Assembly (NCBI GenBank): GCA_030066085.1
Contig: JASJCI010000032.1
Coordinates: 86,664 to 150,663, forward strand
Length of the DNA: 64,000 nucleotides
DNA from: Gammaproteobacteria bacterium
GTDB lineage: Bacteria > Pseudomonadota > Gammaproteobacteria > GCA-001735895
Reading direction: 5' to 3'
Shown here: in pieces, positions 45,140-55,825 of the stretch
How positions within the stretch are numbered: position 1 is the first letter of the stretch
Layout: each line of letters starts with the position of its first letter
Program-made: the position numbers and the translations under genes
The notes under the pieces: generated by a model
Told to the model about the DNA's origin: nothing
The model's database searches: none
The model's input: the letters and a program-made list of their open reading frames with translations, nothing else

Positions 45140-46921
45140 TCAACGGTTGGTAATCCAGCGGCACTGGTAGGGTGCGAAGCTGATATCGTCACCGAACTCG
45201 CGCACCGTCTCGCCGCTGAGCAGGTCGTGCCAGCGATCGCCGCCGATCAGGTTCAGCGACATCGCCGGGATCGTGATCGTTTCGGCGCCGAGGTTGTGAA
45301 TCGCGAACACGCTCTGCGATCGATCCATGCTCTGGCGCCAGAAGCCGAACAGCGCCTCGCCGAGCTGCAGCGTGAACTGGGTCGCGTTGGGATGAAACGC
45401 CGGCTGGCGAATGCGCAGGCGAATGCGGCGGGTCATCTCGTCGAGCACGCGCGCCTGGTTGCTGTCGGCCTGTTCCAGGCGCGCGAGCAGATCGGGGTAG
45501 TGCCAGCGGTGGCGGTTGATCGCGCGGTTGTGGCTGGCGCGCTCGACGCCATCGTGATCGTTCGGCGTCGCCAGCAGCGAATGGATGTAAAACGCCGGGA
45601 TACCCTCGAGCCCCATGGCGATGGTCTGGCTACACAGGAAACGCTCGATCTGCCATTGATCGCGGCCGTCACGCGTGCCGGCGAGCGCGTCGAACAGGGC
45701 GATGTTGATCTCGTAGGGACGCTTGCCGCGATCCGGTGTCGCGCGCAGGCTGACCAGGCCGCCGAGCGCGGTCGCGGTTGCGATCATGGCGTCGATCTGC
45801 TCTTCCGGAATCAGGCCCTCGGCCGGGCGCAACCCGATACCGTCGTGCGAGGCGGTAAAGTTGAGATAGGCGCAACCGAGCTGGGCCGGCGGCATCGCCA
45901 TTTGCCAGGCGTTGAGGTAAGTCGACGTGCCGTTGTACAGCGCGTGCAGCACCAGCGGCGGCAGCGAAAAGTTGTAGATCATGTGCGCTTCGTTGCGATT
46001 GCCGAAGTAGCTGAGATTTTCGATGTTGGGCAGGTTGGTCTCGGTGATCAGGATCAGCGGCTCCGGGTCGTAATCCGCCAGCAGGCGCAGCAGGCGCACG
46101 ATCTCGTGCGTCTGGCGCAGGTTGATACAGGGGGTGCCGACCTCTTTCCACAGGAACGCAACCGCGTCCAGGCGAAAGGTACGCACGCCGTTGTCGATGT
46201 GGTGGCGCATGATGCGCAGGAATTCGCACAGCACCGCGGGATTGGAAAAATCGAGATCGACCTGGTCGTGGCTGAAGGTGCACCAGACGTAACGTTTGCC
46301 CATTGCCGTATCGACCTCGCGCAGCAGCGGGTGCGCGCGCGGGCGCACCACCGCGTCGAGATCGTCGGCGGGCGACGCCTCGAAGAAAAAATGCTTCCAG
46401 GGTTCGTGACCCTGGCGGTAGGCGTTGAACCAGGGTCCCTGGCTCGAGCAGTGATTCAGCACCAGGTCCGACATCAGGCGAAAGCCCGCCGCGATCCGCC
46501 GGATATCGGCCCAGTCGCCGAGCTCGATGTCGACGCTGGTGTAATCGGTTACCGCGAAACCGTCGTCCGACGTGTAGGGAAAGTAGGGCAGGATATGGAT
46601 GCCGTTGATGGTGCCCCTGAGCCGGGCCTCGGCGAACGCGCGCAGCAGGTCGAGCGGCTTGTGCTGCCCGTCCTGCAGGCTGTTGCCGTAGGTGATCAGG
46701 TAAGCGTCCTTCTCGCTCCACAGCGCACGTGTTGCCGAGCGCCCGCGCCGGCGTGGATGGGTCGCCTCGTCCCAGAATGCGTCGAGGATGGCGTCCACCA
46801 GCGGTGCGAGCGGTTGCTCCGGGTAAATCGACTCGACCAGCACGTCGAGGCTGCGCCGCAGTCTCGTCGGGCAGGCGTCACGCGGTGAAACGGCAACGTT
46901 TGGCGGATTGCGGGCGGGCAT
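45140..46921 (-). CDS. GH13 sucrose phosphorylase-like enzyme, probably glucosylglycerate phosphorylase
   Basis: A 593-residue alpha-amylase-fold enzyme of the sucrose phosphorylase group. The nucleophile Asp is in 'RTFRLDAVAFLWKEVG', the acid/base Glu in 'LILITETNLPNIEN', and the third acid in 'NFTASHDGIGLRPAEG'. Substrate-side segments such as 'HILPYFPYTSDDGFAVTDY' fit the group that includes glucosylglycerate phosphorylase (YcjM). Being next to gpgP and gpgS, it probably splits glucosylglycerate with phosphate into glucose-1-phosphate and glycerate. Sucrose phosphorylase activity is the alternative. Confidence 0.83.
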   Translation of the reverse strand: MPARNPPNVAVSPRDACPTRLRRSLDVLVESIYPEQPLAPLVDAILDAFWDEATHPRRRGRSATRALWSEKDAYLITYGNSLQDGQHKPLDLLRAFAEARLRGTINGIHILPYFPYTSDDGFAVTDYTSVDIELGDWADIRRIAAGFRLMSDLVLNHCSSQGPWFNAYRQGHEPWKHFFFEASPADDLDAVVRPRAHPLLREVDTAMGKRYVWCTFSHDQVDLDFSNPAVLCEFLRIMRHHIDNGVRTFRLDAVAFLWKEVGTPCINLRQTHEIVRLLRLLADYDPEPLILITETNLPNIENLSYFGNRNEAHMIYNFSLPPLVLHALYNGTSTYLNAWQMAMPPAQLGCAYLNFTASHDGIGLRPAEGLIPEEQIDAMIATATALGGLVSLRATPDRGKRPYEINIALFDALAGTRDGRDQWQIERFLCSQTIAMGLEGIPAFYIHSLLATPNDHDGVERASHNRAINRHRWHYPDLLARLEQADSNQARVLDEMTRRIRLRIRQPAFHPNATQFTLQLGEALFGFWRQSMDRSQSVFAIHNLGAETITIPAMSLNLIGGDRWHDLLSGETVREFGDDISFAPYQCRWITNR

Positions 46922-46986
46922 CGAAAAACCGTAGCACGAATGCCGACGTCATAAAATGGTGCACGGGCCGTGCTCGACAGCCGCGC

Positions 46987-47694
46987 TCACGGAGCCCAGT
47001 AAACCGCTACGGGAACGCGATCCTGGTCGAGCAAGAGGCTGACGGGCAAGTCGATGTCCGCACCATTTTGGCGCGCCTGCTGGTAGACCCGCCACTTCTC
47101 GTCACCGGTGATCATCAGCAGCAGCCTGCGGCTCTGCAGCAGGCTCCAGGGGGTCAGCGTCATGCGCTCGAGAAACTCGCCGGTAACCTCGCTGCGGCGG
47201 GCACGGATCGCGGCGCAGTGCAGTTGCCGGTCGAGTGCTTCGGTGAGACCGCTGGCGCCGGGGAACAGCGACGCGGTATGGCCGTCGGGACCCATGCCGA
47301 GCAGCGCCAGGTCGAACGGTGTCTGCAGGCGGGCATAGGCACGGTTACACTCGGACTCGCCGCTAAACGGCGAGGGATGGTTGTTTTTCATGCCGGTAAA
47401 GCGCGCCGCCGCCGCATGGTTCTGCAGCAGGGTTGCGCGCAGCAGGCGCTCGTTGGAGGCGGCGTCGCCAGGGTCGACCCAGCGCTCGTCGACCAGCGCA
47501 ACGTCGACCCGCTGCCAGTCGAGCGGGGTCTCGGACAGGCCGCGGTACAGCGGTGCCGGCGAGCTGCCGCCCGACAGCAGCAGCGTGGCCTGCGCGTTTT
47601 GCGCCAGCGCGTTGTCGAGTTCGCCGGCGATGGTTTGGCGCAAGGCTTCGATCATTGCATCGCGATCGTCGAAGCGATGTTCGGACAGGGTCAT
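46987..47694 (-). CDS. pgl: 6-phosphogluconolactonase
   Basis: A 235-residue protein with the DevB/Pgl fold: '[20 protein letters not shown]' at the N terminus, '[20 protein letters not shown]' and '[16 protein letters not shown]' further in. It opens the lactone made by Zwf. It is the third gene of the minus-strand edd-eda-pgl operon, 31 bases after eda. Confidence 0.92.
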   Translation of the reverse strand: MTLSEHRFDDRDAMIEALRQTIAGELDNALAQNAQATLLLSGGSSPAPLYRGLSETPLDWQRVDVALVDERWVDPGDAASNERLLRATLLQNHAAAARFTGMKNNHPSPFSGESECNRAYARLQTPFDLALLGMGPDGHTASLFPGASGLTEALDRQLHCAAIRARRSEVTGEFLERMTLTPWSLLQSRRLLLMITGDEKWRVYQQARQNGADIDLPVSLLLDQDRVPVAVYWAP

Positions 47695-47725
47695 TTCGGT
47701 CGAGGCTCCCCGGGATCTGTTGCAG

Positions 47726-48338
47726 TCAGTCCGCGCTTTCGCGGGCGGCGGCAGCGAGCTGCTGGATGCCGTCCCAGTCGCCGGCCGCGACCAGCTCGCG
47801 CGGGCAGACCCAGGATCCGCCGACGCAGGCGACGTTCGGCAGCGCGAGGAAATCGCGAAAATCGTCGGCGCCGATGCCGCCGGTCGGACAAAAAGACAGG
47901 TCGGGCAGGGGGCCCGCCATGGCCTTCAGCATGCCGATCCCGCCGGCCTGTCTGGCCGGGAACAGTTTCAGCGAGTCGAATCCGAGCGCCTGCGCCGCCA
48001 TGGCTTCGCTCGGCGTGAACACCCCGGGCAACAATGGCAGGTCGGTTTGCCGCGCGGCGGTCGCCAGTTCGTCGGTCAGCCCCGGGCTGACGGCAAACAC
48101 CGCGCCGGCCTCGCGCGCGGCGGCGAACTGTTGCGCGCGCGTCAGCGTGCCGACGCCGACCACCGCGTCGTCGACCTCGGCCGCGATCCGCGCTACCGCC
48201 TCGAGCGCAACCGGTGTGCGCAGGGTCACCTCGAGTACCGGCAGGCCGCCGGCGACCAGCGCCCGCGCCAGCGGCACCGCGTCGTCGACGCGATCGATAA
48301 CGATGACCGGGACTACCGGCGCCAGCGCCAGGATTTGC

Positions 48339-48349
<11 letters not shown>
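47726..48349 (-). CDS. eda: 2-dehydro-3-deoxy-phosphogluconate aldolase
   Basis: A 207-residue class I aldolase. The Schiff-base Lys is in '[15 protein letters not shown]' and the catalytic Glu in '[15 protein letters not shown]'. The start '[20 protein letters not shown]' overlaps the edd stop by 11 bases. It cleaves KDPG to pyruvate and glyceraldehyde-3-phosphate. Confidence 0.94.
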
Positions 48350-50210
<1,861 letters not shown>

Positions 50211-50244
50211 TGGAATTTTCCTGGCAGCTGAATTTGCCGGCAAA

Positions 50245-50273
50245 AATGTAGCAAAACTACCAAAAATACGCAA
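50245..50273 (-). promoter_or_regulatory. Promoter of edd-eda-pgl
   Basis: On the minus strand TTGCGT (50273-50268), a 17-bp spacer and TACATT (50250-50245). The pseudo-palindrome at 50247-50261 overlaps the spacer and -10 box. Confidence 0.5.
50247..50261. promoter_or_regulatory. HexR-like operator at the edd promoter
   Basis: TGTAGCAAAACTACC is an inverted repeat of TGTAG/CTACc around an AT-rich centre, similar to HexR sites of gammaproteobacteria (TGTAAT-type half-sites). It overlaps the edd -10 box. A second site lies at the zwf promoter. Confidence 0.5.
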
Positions 50274-50400
50274 TTGTAAATGACTGCTGCCCCCGCACTG
50301 TTTGCCGGGCATTTCTCGAGAATAGATTTCAGAGTGACATAAAATAAGCTTCTTCCTGAGTTTGTTTGAGGTTATTTTCCCGATGAGTCGATTATTTGGT

Positions 50401-50428
50401 TTGAAAAATTGTAAATTTACTAGATAAT
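50401..50428 (+). promoter_or_regulatory. Promoter of zwf-hexR-glk
   Basis: TTGAAA (50401-50406), a 16-bp spacer and GATAAT (50423-50428) form a plus-strand promoter about 35 bp before the zwf start codon. Confidence 0.6.
50409..50422. promoter_or_regulatory. HexR-like operator at the zwf promoter
   Basis: TTGTAAATTTACTA is a near-perfect palindrome that fills the spacer between the zwf -35 and -10 boxes. Its TGTAA half-sites fit the HexR type. Repression by the HexR encoded two genes downstream, relieved by KDPG, is the expected mode. Confidence 0.6.
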
Positions 50429-50463
50429 TCGTCGGTAATGAGTCATTCATCTGGAGCAACGAC

Positions 50464-51924
50464 TTGGAAGCCGTTCAGCCATTCGACCTCGTGATCTTCG
50501 GCGGCACCGGGGATCTCGCCGCGCGCAAGCTGCTGCCGGGCCTGTACCAGAGTTTCATGGCCGGCGGGTTGCCGCCCGAGGCGCGCATCATCGCGCTCGG
50601 GCGCAAGGACCTCGGTCGCGATAATTATCTCGCCAGTATCCTCGACAAGAGCCGGACCAAGCTCGGCGACGAGTTTTTCGACGAGGGCCGCTGGCACGAG
50701 TTCGCCGGCTGTATCGATTACCAGCAGCTCGACGCCGGATCCGACGACGACTTCGGTCGGCTGGCCGAGCGCCTGCAGGATGCGCCCGAGCGCACCCGAA
50801 TCTTCTACCTGTCGACATCGCCCGACCTGTTCGCCGGCATTTGTCAGCGCCTGGCGCAGAGCGGCCTCGCCGGCGCGAACTCGCGCGTGGTGCTGGAAAA
50901 ACCGCTCGGGCACGATCTCAAAAGTGCCGACGAGATCAACGCCTGCGTCGAGTCGGTGTTCGACGAGAAACAGATCTACCGCATCGATCATTACCTGGGC
51001 AAGGAAGCGGTGCAAAACCTGCTTGCGCTGCGCTTTGGCAACGCCATATTCGAACCGCTGTGGAGCCATGGCAACATCCGCGACGTGCAGATCACGATCG
51101 CGGAAAAGATCGGCGTCGAGGGGCGCGGCGACTTTTACGACGCGACCGGCGCGCTGCGCGACATGCTGCAAAACCACCTGATGCAGCTGCTGTGTATCGT
51201 CGCGATGGAGCCGCCGATCAGCATGAACGCGGACAACGTGCGCGACGAAAAGCTCAAGGTGATCCGTTCGCTCGAGCCCTTCACCCCGGAGACGGTCATC
51301 GCCAACACCGTGCGCGGCCGCTACCAGGCCGGGCAGGTCGACGGTGACAAGGTGCCGGGTTACCTCGACGAACCGGGCATCGGCAGCGACAGCAACACCG
51401 AGACCTTCGTCGCCCTGAAGGCGCGCATCAACAACTGGCGCTGGTCCGGCGTACCCTTTTACCTGCGTACCGGCAAACGCATGCACGGACAGGTGGCCGA
51501 AATCGTGATCAACTTTTTTTCGCCGCCGCACGCGATTTTCCCGGTGGGCGAGGGTGCCGGCGTCACCAATCGCCTCTACCTGCGCCTGCAGCCCAACGAG
51601 GTGATCGAGTTGCAGCTGATGGCCAAGCAGGCGGGCGATCAAAACCTGTTGAAACCGGTCAAGCTCGACCTCGACCTGACCGGTCGCGGCGAGCGCCACA
51701 GCGGCGCCTACGAACGCCTGCTGATGGACGTGGCGCGCGGTAACCAGACGCTGTTCGTACGCCGCGACGAGGCCAACGCGGCCTGGCAGTGGGTAACGCC
51801 GATCATGAAAACCTGGGACGCGCTCGACAAGGCGCCCGAACCCTACGCGGCGGGCAGCAGCGGGCCCGACGCGGCGATCGAGCTGCTGCGCCGTGACGGG
51901 CGCAGCTGGATCGAAAACGCCTGA
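50464..51924 (+). CDS. zwf: Glucose-6-phosphate 1-dehydrogenase
   Basis: A 486-residue enzyme. The NADP-binding '[20 protein letters not shown]' begins at residue 9 and the active-site signature '[17 protein letters not shown]' lies near residue 174; '[13 protein letters not shown]' is also typical. The start is a TTG at 50464, supported by GGAG eight bases upstream. It oxidises glucose-6-phosphate to 6-phosphogluconolactone, feeding the Entner-Doudoroff genes on the opposite strand. hexR follows nine bases later. Confidence 0.95.
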   Translation: MEAVQPFDLVIFGGTGDLAARKLLPGLYQSFMAGGLPPEARIIALGRKDLGRDNYLASILDKSRTKLGDEFFDEGRWHEFAGCIDYQQLDAGSDDDFGRLAERLQDAPERTRIFYLSTSPDLFAGICQRLAQSGLAGANSRVVLEKPLGHDLKSADEINACVESVFDEKQIYRIDHYLGKEAVQNLLALRFGNAIFEPLWSHGNIRDVQITIAEKIGVEGRGDFYDATGALRDMLQNHLMQLLCIVAMEPPISMNADNVRDEKLKVIRSLEPFTPETVIANTVRGRYQAGQVDGDKVPGYLDEPGIGSDSNTETFVALKARINNWRWSGVPFYLRTGKRMHGQVAEIVINFFSPPHAIFPVGEGAGVTNRLYLRLQPNEVIELQLMAKQAGDQNLLKPVKLDLDLTGRGERHSGAYERLLMDVARGNQTLFVRRDEANAAWQWVTPIMKTWDALDKAPEPYAAGSSGPDAAIELLRRDGRSWIENA

Positions 51925-51933
51925 CACGCGGCC

Positions 51934-52776
51934 ATGTTGCGGGATATCCAGTTGCAAATGCCGCGCCTGACGCGTGCCGAACGCAAGGTTGCGCGCGCGG
52001 TCGTGGCGAACCCCTACCAGGTGCTGCGCAAGTCGATCGGCCTGCTCGCCGGCGAAGCCGGCGTGTCCGAGCCGAGCGTCATTCGTTTCTGCCGCGCGAT
52101 GCAGTGCCAGGGCTTCCAGGAATTCAAACTCAAGCTGGCGCAAAGCCTCGCGACCGGCGCCCATTTCGACGACCTCGGTCCGACCGTCGACGCCAGCGGC
52201 GCGGACCTGATCACCAAGGTGATCGACAGCGGTATCGCGTCGCTGATCAAGGTGCGCGATTCGCTGCCGGCGGACGACGTGAATGCCGCGGTCGAGTTGC
52301 TGGCGAGTGCCGGGCGCATCGAGTTCTACGGGCTCGGCGGCTCCGGGATCGTCGCGCGCGACGCGCAGCACAAGTTTTTCCGCCTCGGCATCCCGGTAGT
52401 TGCCTACTCGGATCCGACCGTGCACGCGGTGGCCGCATCGCTGCTCGGCCCGGGCTGCGTCATCGTCGCGATTTCGCAAAGCGGCGATACCCAGGACATC
52501 ATCAACAGCGTCGAGGTGGGTCTCGCCGCCGGCGCCAGCGTGATCGCGATCACGGCGTCCGATTCGCCGCTGGCGCGCATGGCAACCCTGTGCCTGCCGA
52601 TGAATTCGCTCGCCGACGAAGACCTGTACGCGCCGGTCAAGTCGCGCATGGCGCACCTCGCGATCGTCGATGTGCTGGCGGTTGGCGTGGCGCTGAAACG
52701 CGGCATCGACTTCGGCGCGAAGCCTGCGCCGACAGCTTCGCCTGCCGTCGCCGCGGCGAGCGGTCGGGCCGGCTGA
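51934..52776 (+). CDS. hexR: MurR/RpiR-family regulator HexR
   Basis: A 280-residue protein. The N-terminal HTH is 'LTRAERKVARAVVANPYQVL' to 'EPSVIRFCRAMQCQGFQEFK'. The C-terminal SIS domain has 'IEFYGLGGSGIVARDAQHKF' and 'CVIVAISQSGDTQDIINSVE', which binds the phosphosugar effector. Its position directly after zwf and before glk, with palindromes in the edd and zwf promoters, identifies it as HexR, the KDPG-sensing repressor of central glucose catabolism. Confidence 0.92.
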   Translation: MLRDIQLQMPRLTRAERKVARAVVANPYQVLRKSIGLLAGEAGVSEPSVIRFCRAMQCQGFQEFKLKLAQSLATGAHFDDLGPTVDASGADLITKVIDSGIASLIKVRDSLPADDVNAAVELLASAGRIEFYGLGGSGIVARDAQHKFFRLGIPVVAYSDPTVHAVAASLLGPGCVIVAISQSGDTQDIINSVEVGLAAGASVIAITASDSPLARMATLCLPMNSLADEDLYAPVKSRMAHLAIVDVLAVGVALKRGIDFGAKPAPTASPAVAAASGRAG

Positions 52777-52839
52777 GTCGTTTACAGTATCCCGGGGAAA
52801 CCGTAAGATGCCCGACTTTGTGGTCAGAGAATCGTCCTG

Positions 52840-53838
52840 ATGCCGGCGGAGCAATACAGCCTGGTAGCGGATATCGGCGGCACCAACGCGCGTTTCGCGC
52901 TGGTCGCCGACGGCGGCGACGGTACGCCCATGGAGCCGCGCAGCCTGATTTGCGCGGAGTATCCGACCATCGTCGATGCGGTCGAAGCCTACCTGGCCTC
53001 GGTCCCGCTGCTGCGCCCGCGGCAGGCCTCGGTGTCGGTGGCCTCGCCGGTCACCGGCGATTACCTCGCGATGACCAACCACAGCTGGAACTTCAGCGTC
53101 GCCGAAACGCGCGCGGCGCTCGACCTGTCGCTGTTCAAGGTGATCAACGATTACACCGCGCTGGCGCTGGCGCTGCCGTTCCTGGCGGATACGCAGTACC
53201 GCCAGGTCGGGGGCGGTCACGCGATCGACGGCGCGGTCAAGGCGGTGCTGGGTCCGGGTACCGGTCTCGGAGTTTCCGGCGTTGCGCCGGTCGGCGATCA
53301 CTGGGTGCCGATCGAAGGCGAGGGCGGGCACGTGACCTATGGCCCGGTAACCGCGCGCGAAGCGCAGATCATCGACGCGATGCGCGAGAACTACCAGCAC
53401 GTGTCGGCCGAAACCCTGGTTTCCGGGCCGGGGCTGGCGCGCTGCTACGAAATCCTGACGCGCATCGAGCGCGGCGAAGGCGAGCGCCTGCAGCCGGGCG
53501 AGGTGGCCGCGCGCGCGCAGGACGGCAGCTGCGAGCTGGCGGTCGAGGCGCTGTCGATTTTCTGCGCGGCCTTCGGTACCGTGGCCGGCAACCTGGCGCT
53601 GACGCTCGGTGCCCGCGGCGGCGTGTATATCGGCGGCGGTATCGTGCTCAAGATCCTCGAATTTTTCAGCGCGTCCGAGTTTCGCGCGCGCTTCGATCGG
53701 CACGGCCGGCTGACGCCATATCTCGAACCGATCCCGATCTACGTGATCGACACCGCCTACCCGGCGTTGATCGGCGCGCGGGTCGCGCTCGGCGATCATT
53801 ACGCCGCGGTCGGCGTCACCGACCGTGGTTCGGCCTGA
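52840..53838 (+). CDS. glk: Glucokinase
   Basis: A 332-residue ROK-independent (bacterial Glk-type) glucokinase. The phosphate loop 'LVADIGGTNARFALVA' is at the N terminus; 'VLGPGTGLGVSGVAPVG' and 'WVPIEGEGGHVTYGPV' surround the active site. It phosphorylates glucose released by the glucanases. It is in the zwf-hexR transcript and is followed 36 bases later by the GH17 pair, tying glucan hydrolysis to glycolytic entry. Confidence 0.94.
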   Translation: MPAEQYSLVADIGGTNARFALVADGGDGTPMEPRSLICAEYPTIVDAVEAYLASVPLLRPRQASVSVASPVTGDYLAMTNHSWNFSVAETRAALDLSLFKVINDYTALALALPFLADTQYRQVGGGHAIDGAVKAVLGPGTGLGVSGVAPVGDHWVPIEGEGGHVTYGPVTAREAQIIDAMRENYQHVSAETLVSGPGLARCYEILTRIERGEGERLQPGEVAARAQDGSCELAVEALSIFCAAFGTVAGNLALTLGARGGVYIGGGIVLKILEFFSASEFRARFDRHGRLTPYLEPIPIYVIDTAYPALIGARVALGDHYAAVGVTDRGSA

Positions 53839-53874
53839 GCCCAGGTTATCACTATTACTCAAGGGGGGAATACC

Positions 53875-54825
53875 ATGTCCAGAGACGAATCCGACCAGTA
53901 CGAGGTCGTTTCGAATTCCAGCGCCTCGGTTTACGAGCGCATGGCGCAGATGGCCGTGCGGCCGACGCGGGGCACCGATTTCAGCAGCATGTCGCGCGAG
54001 GACAAGCTCGCGCTGTTGCGCGCAATTCTCGCGCAGGGCATACACGGGATTTCGTTCAGCCCTTATCTCGACGGCCAGCGCCCGGGCATTCACATCAGCG
54101 AGCAGCAAATTCGCGATCGCCTGTCGATCATTCAGCCCTATACGCGCTGGATCCGCAGCTTCTCGTGCCTCGAGGGTAACCAGGAAACCGCGCGCATCGC
54201 GCACGAGATGGGGCTCAAGACCATGGTCGGGGTCGATCTCGGCGAGGATCTCGACGAAAACGAGGAGGGGCTTGCCAACGGTATTGCCGTGGCGCAGGCC
54301 GGTCATGCCGATATTTTTGTCGTCGGCAACGAAAACCTGCTGCGCGAGGACCTGAGCGAGCAGCAGCTGCTCGATTATATCCGCCGTGCGCGCGAAGCCG
54401 TGCCCGATCACGTGCCGGTCAGTTTCGTCGATGCCTATTTCCTGTTCGAAAATCATCCCGCGGTTGCCGAAGCGGTCGACGTGCTGCTGGTCAACTGTTA
54501 CCCGTTCTGGGAGAGCTGCGCGGCCGAGTACGCGTTGCTGTACATGAAGGAAATGTATCGCCGCGCGCAGGTGGCCGCCAACGGCAAACCGGTCATCATC
54601 AGCGAAACCGGCTGGCCCAGTACCGGCAGCCCGTTCGGTGCGGCCGAACCATCGTGGGACAATGCGCTCGAGTACTTCATCCGCACCTGCCAGTGGGCGG
54701 AGGAAGACGGTATCGAAATTTTCTATTTTTCATCGTTCGACGAGGCCTGGAAGGTGGGTGCCGAGGGAGACGTCGGCGCCTACTGGGGCCTGTGGGACAA
54801 GGACGGGAACCTGAAATATGTCTGA
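53875..54825 (+). CDS. Glycoside hydrolase family 17-like protein, cytoplasmic
   Basis: A 316-residue protein without a signal peptide. The GH17 barrel shows 'GIHGISFSPYLDGQRPGIH', the acid/base Glu153 in 'FVVGNENLLRE' and the nucleophile Glu244 in 'IISETGWPSTGSPFG'. It should hydrolyse beta-1,3-gluco-oligosaccharides inside the cell. GGGGG precedes the ATG. Its last eight bases overlap a second GH17 gene with low identity, so the two may differ in chain-length or branch preference. Confidence 0.83.
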   Translation: MSRDESDQYEVVSNSSASVYERMAQMAVRPTRGTDFSSMSREDKLALLRAILAQGIHGISFSPYLDGQRPGIHISEQQIRDRLSIIQPYTRWIRSFSCLEGNQETARIAHEMGLKTMVGVDLGEDLDENEEGLANGIAVAQAGHADIFVVGNENLLREDLSEQQLLDYIRRAREAVPDHVPVSFVDAYFLFENHPAVAEAVDVLLVNCYPFWESCAAEYALLYMKEMYRRAQVAANGKPVIISETGWPSTGSPFGAAEPSWDNALEYFIRTCQWAEEDGIEIFYFSSFDEAWKVGAEGDVGAYWGLWDKDGNLKYV

Positions 54826-55795
54826 TATTGTGACCGCGCCGCTGGCGCAGATCGGGATCGAGTTCGGTAACGCGGTGTGTTATTCCGGCTACCGCGAAAA
54901 CCAGTCGCCGCTGAACCGGACCTACCCGAGCTACGAGCAGGTTTGCGAAGACCTGCACATTCTCGATCACCACTGGCAGTACCTGCGGCTGTACGACTGC
55001 AGCCGCCATGCCGAGCTCGTGCTCGAGGCGATCCGTAACGAGGGATTCGACTTCCGCGTCATGCTCGGCGCCGACATGCGCGCCGAGGCCAGCAACCCGG
55101 GTTGCCCCTGGGGTGCCGACTTTGCCGAGCACCGGCTCGAGGAAAACCGGCGCATCAACAGTGCCGAGATCGATCGCATGATCGAGCTGGCGCTGGCGTA
55201 TCCGCAGGAGCTGTTCTCGCTGTCGGTCGGCAACGAGGCCACGGTGGAATGGACCGATCATCTCGTGCCGGTGGAAAGCCTGCTCGGTTACGTGCGGCGC
55301 ATTCGCGAGCGGGTCGATCTGCCGATCACCTTCTGCGAAAACTACGTGCCCTGGACCGGCAAGCTCGAACCGCTGGCGGCCGAGCTCGATTTCCTCTCGC
55401 TGCACACCTACCCGGTATGGGAATTCCAGACGATCGAAGGCGCGATGGAATATACCCGCGCCAACTACGCCAGCGTCGCCGAGCACTACCCGGACAAGCC
55501 GGTGGTGATCACCGAGGCCGGCTGGACCACCAACGCCAACGGGCGCGGGATCGAGCCGTGGAACGCATCGCAGGAATTCCAGGCGGATTACTACAACCAG
55601 CTGATCGACTGGTGCAACCGCGAAAAGATCCTGACCTTCGTGTTCGAGGCTTTCGATGAACCCTGGAAAGGCTCACCGGATCCGATGGAGCCGGAAAAAC
55701 ACTGGGGCATGTTTACCGTCGAACGCCAGCCCAAGCTGGTCATGCAGGAGATTTACGCGCACCTGTGGGAAGACGCGAGCGGCGCGCCGGGCTAA
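54818..55795 (+). CDS. Glycoside hydrolase family 17-like protein, cytoplasmic
   Basis: A 325-residue GH17-like protein overlapping the previous gene by eight bases. It has no signal peptide. The acid/base is Glu140 in 'LSVGNEATVEW' and the nucleophile Glu233 in 'VITEAGWTTNANG' (TEAGW in place of ETGWP). The C-terminal 'FVFEAFDEPWKGSPDPMEPE' resembles the GH17 lipoprotein at 42088 more than its immediate neighbour does, which suggests separate origins for the two overlapping genes. It converges on the GntR/LacI-type regulator. Confidence 0.83.
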   Translation: MSDIVTAPLAQIGIEFGNAVCYSGYRENQSPLNRTYPSYEQVCEDLHILDHHWQYLRLYDCSRHAELVLEAIRNEGFDFRVMLGADMRAEASNPGCPWGADFAEHRLEENRRINSAEIDRMIELALAYPQELFSLSVGNEATVEWTDHLVPVESLLGYVRRIRERVDLPITFCENYVPWTGKLEPLAAELDFLSLHTYPVWEFQTIEGAMEYTRANYASVAEHYPDKPVVITEAGWTTNANGRGIEPWNASQEFQADYYNQLIDWCNREKILTFVFEAFDEPWKGSPDPMEPEKHWGMFTVERQPKLVMQEIYAHLWEDASGAPG

Positions 55796-55825
55796 CGAAC
55801 GGGCGGGTTGTCTCGTCGGGCGCGC

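Noticed and set aside
50443..54456. A 1337-codon open frame on the minus strand opposite zwf, hexR, glk and the first GH17 gene
   Set aside because: It runs antisense to four well-recognised genes and its translation is low-complexity without any domain. Long antisense frames are common at this GC content.
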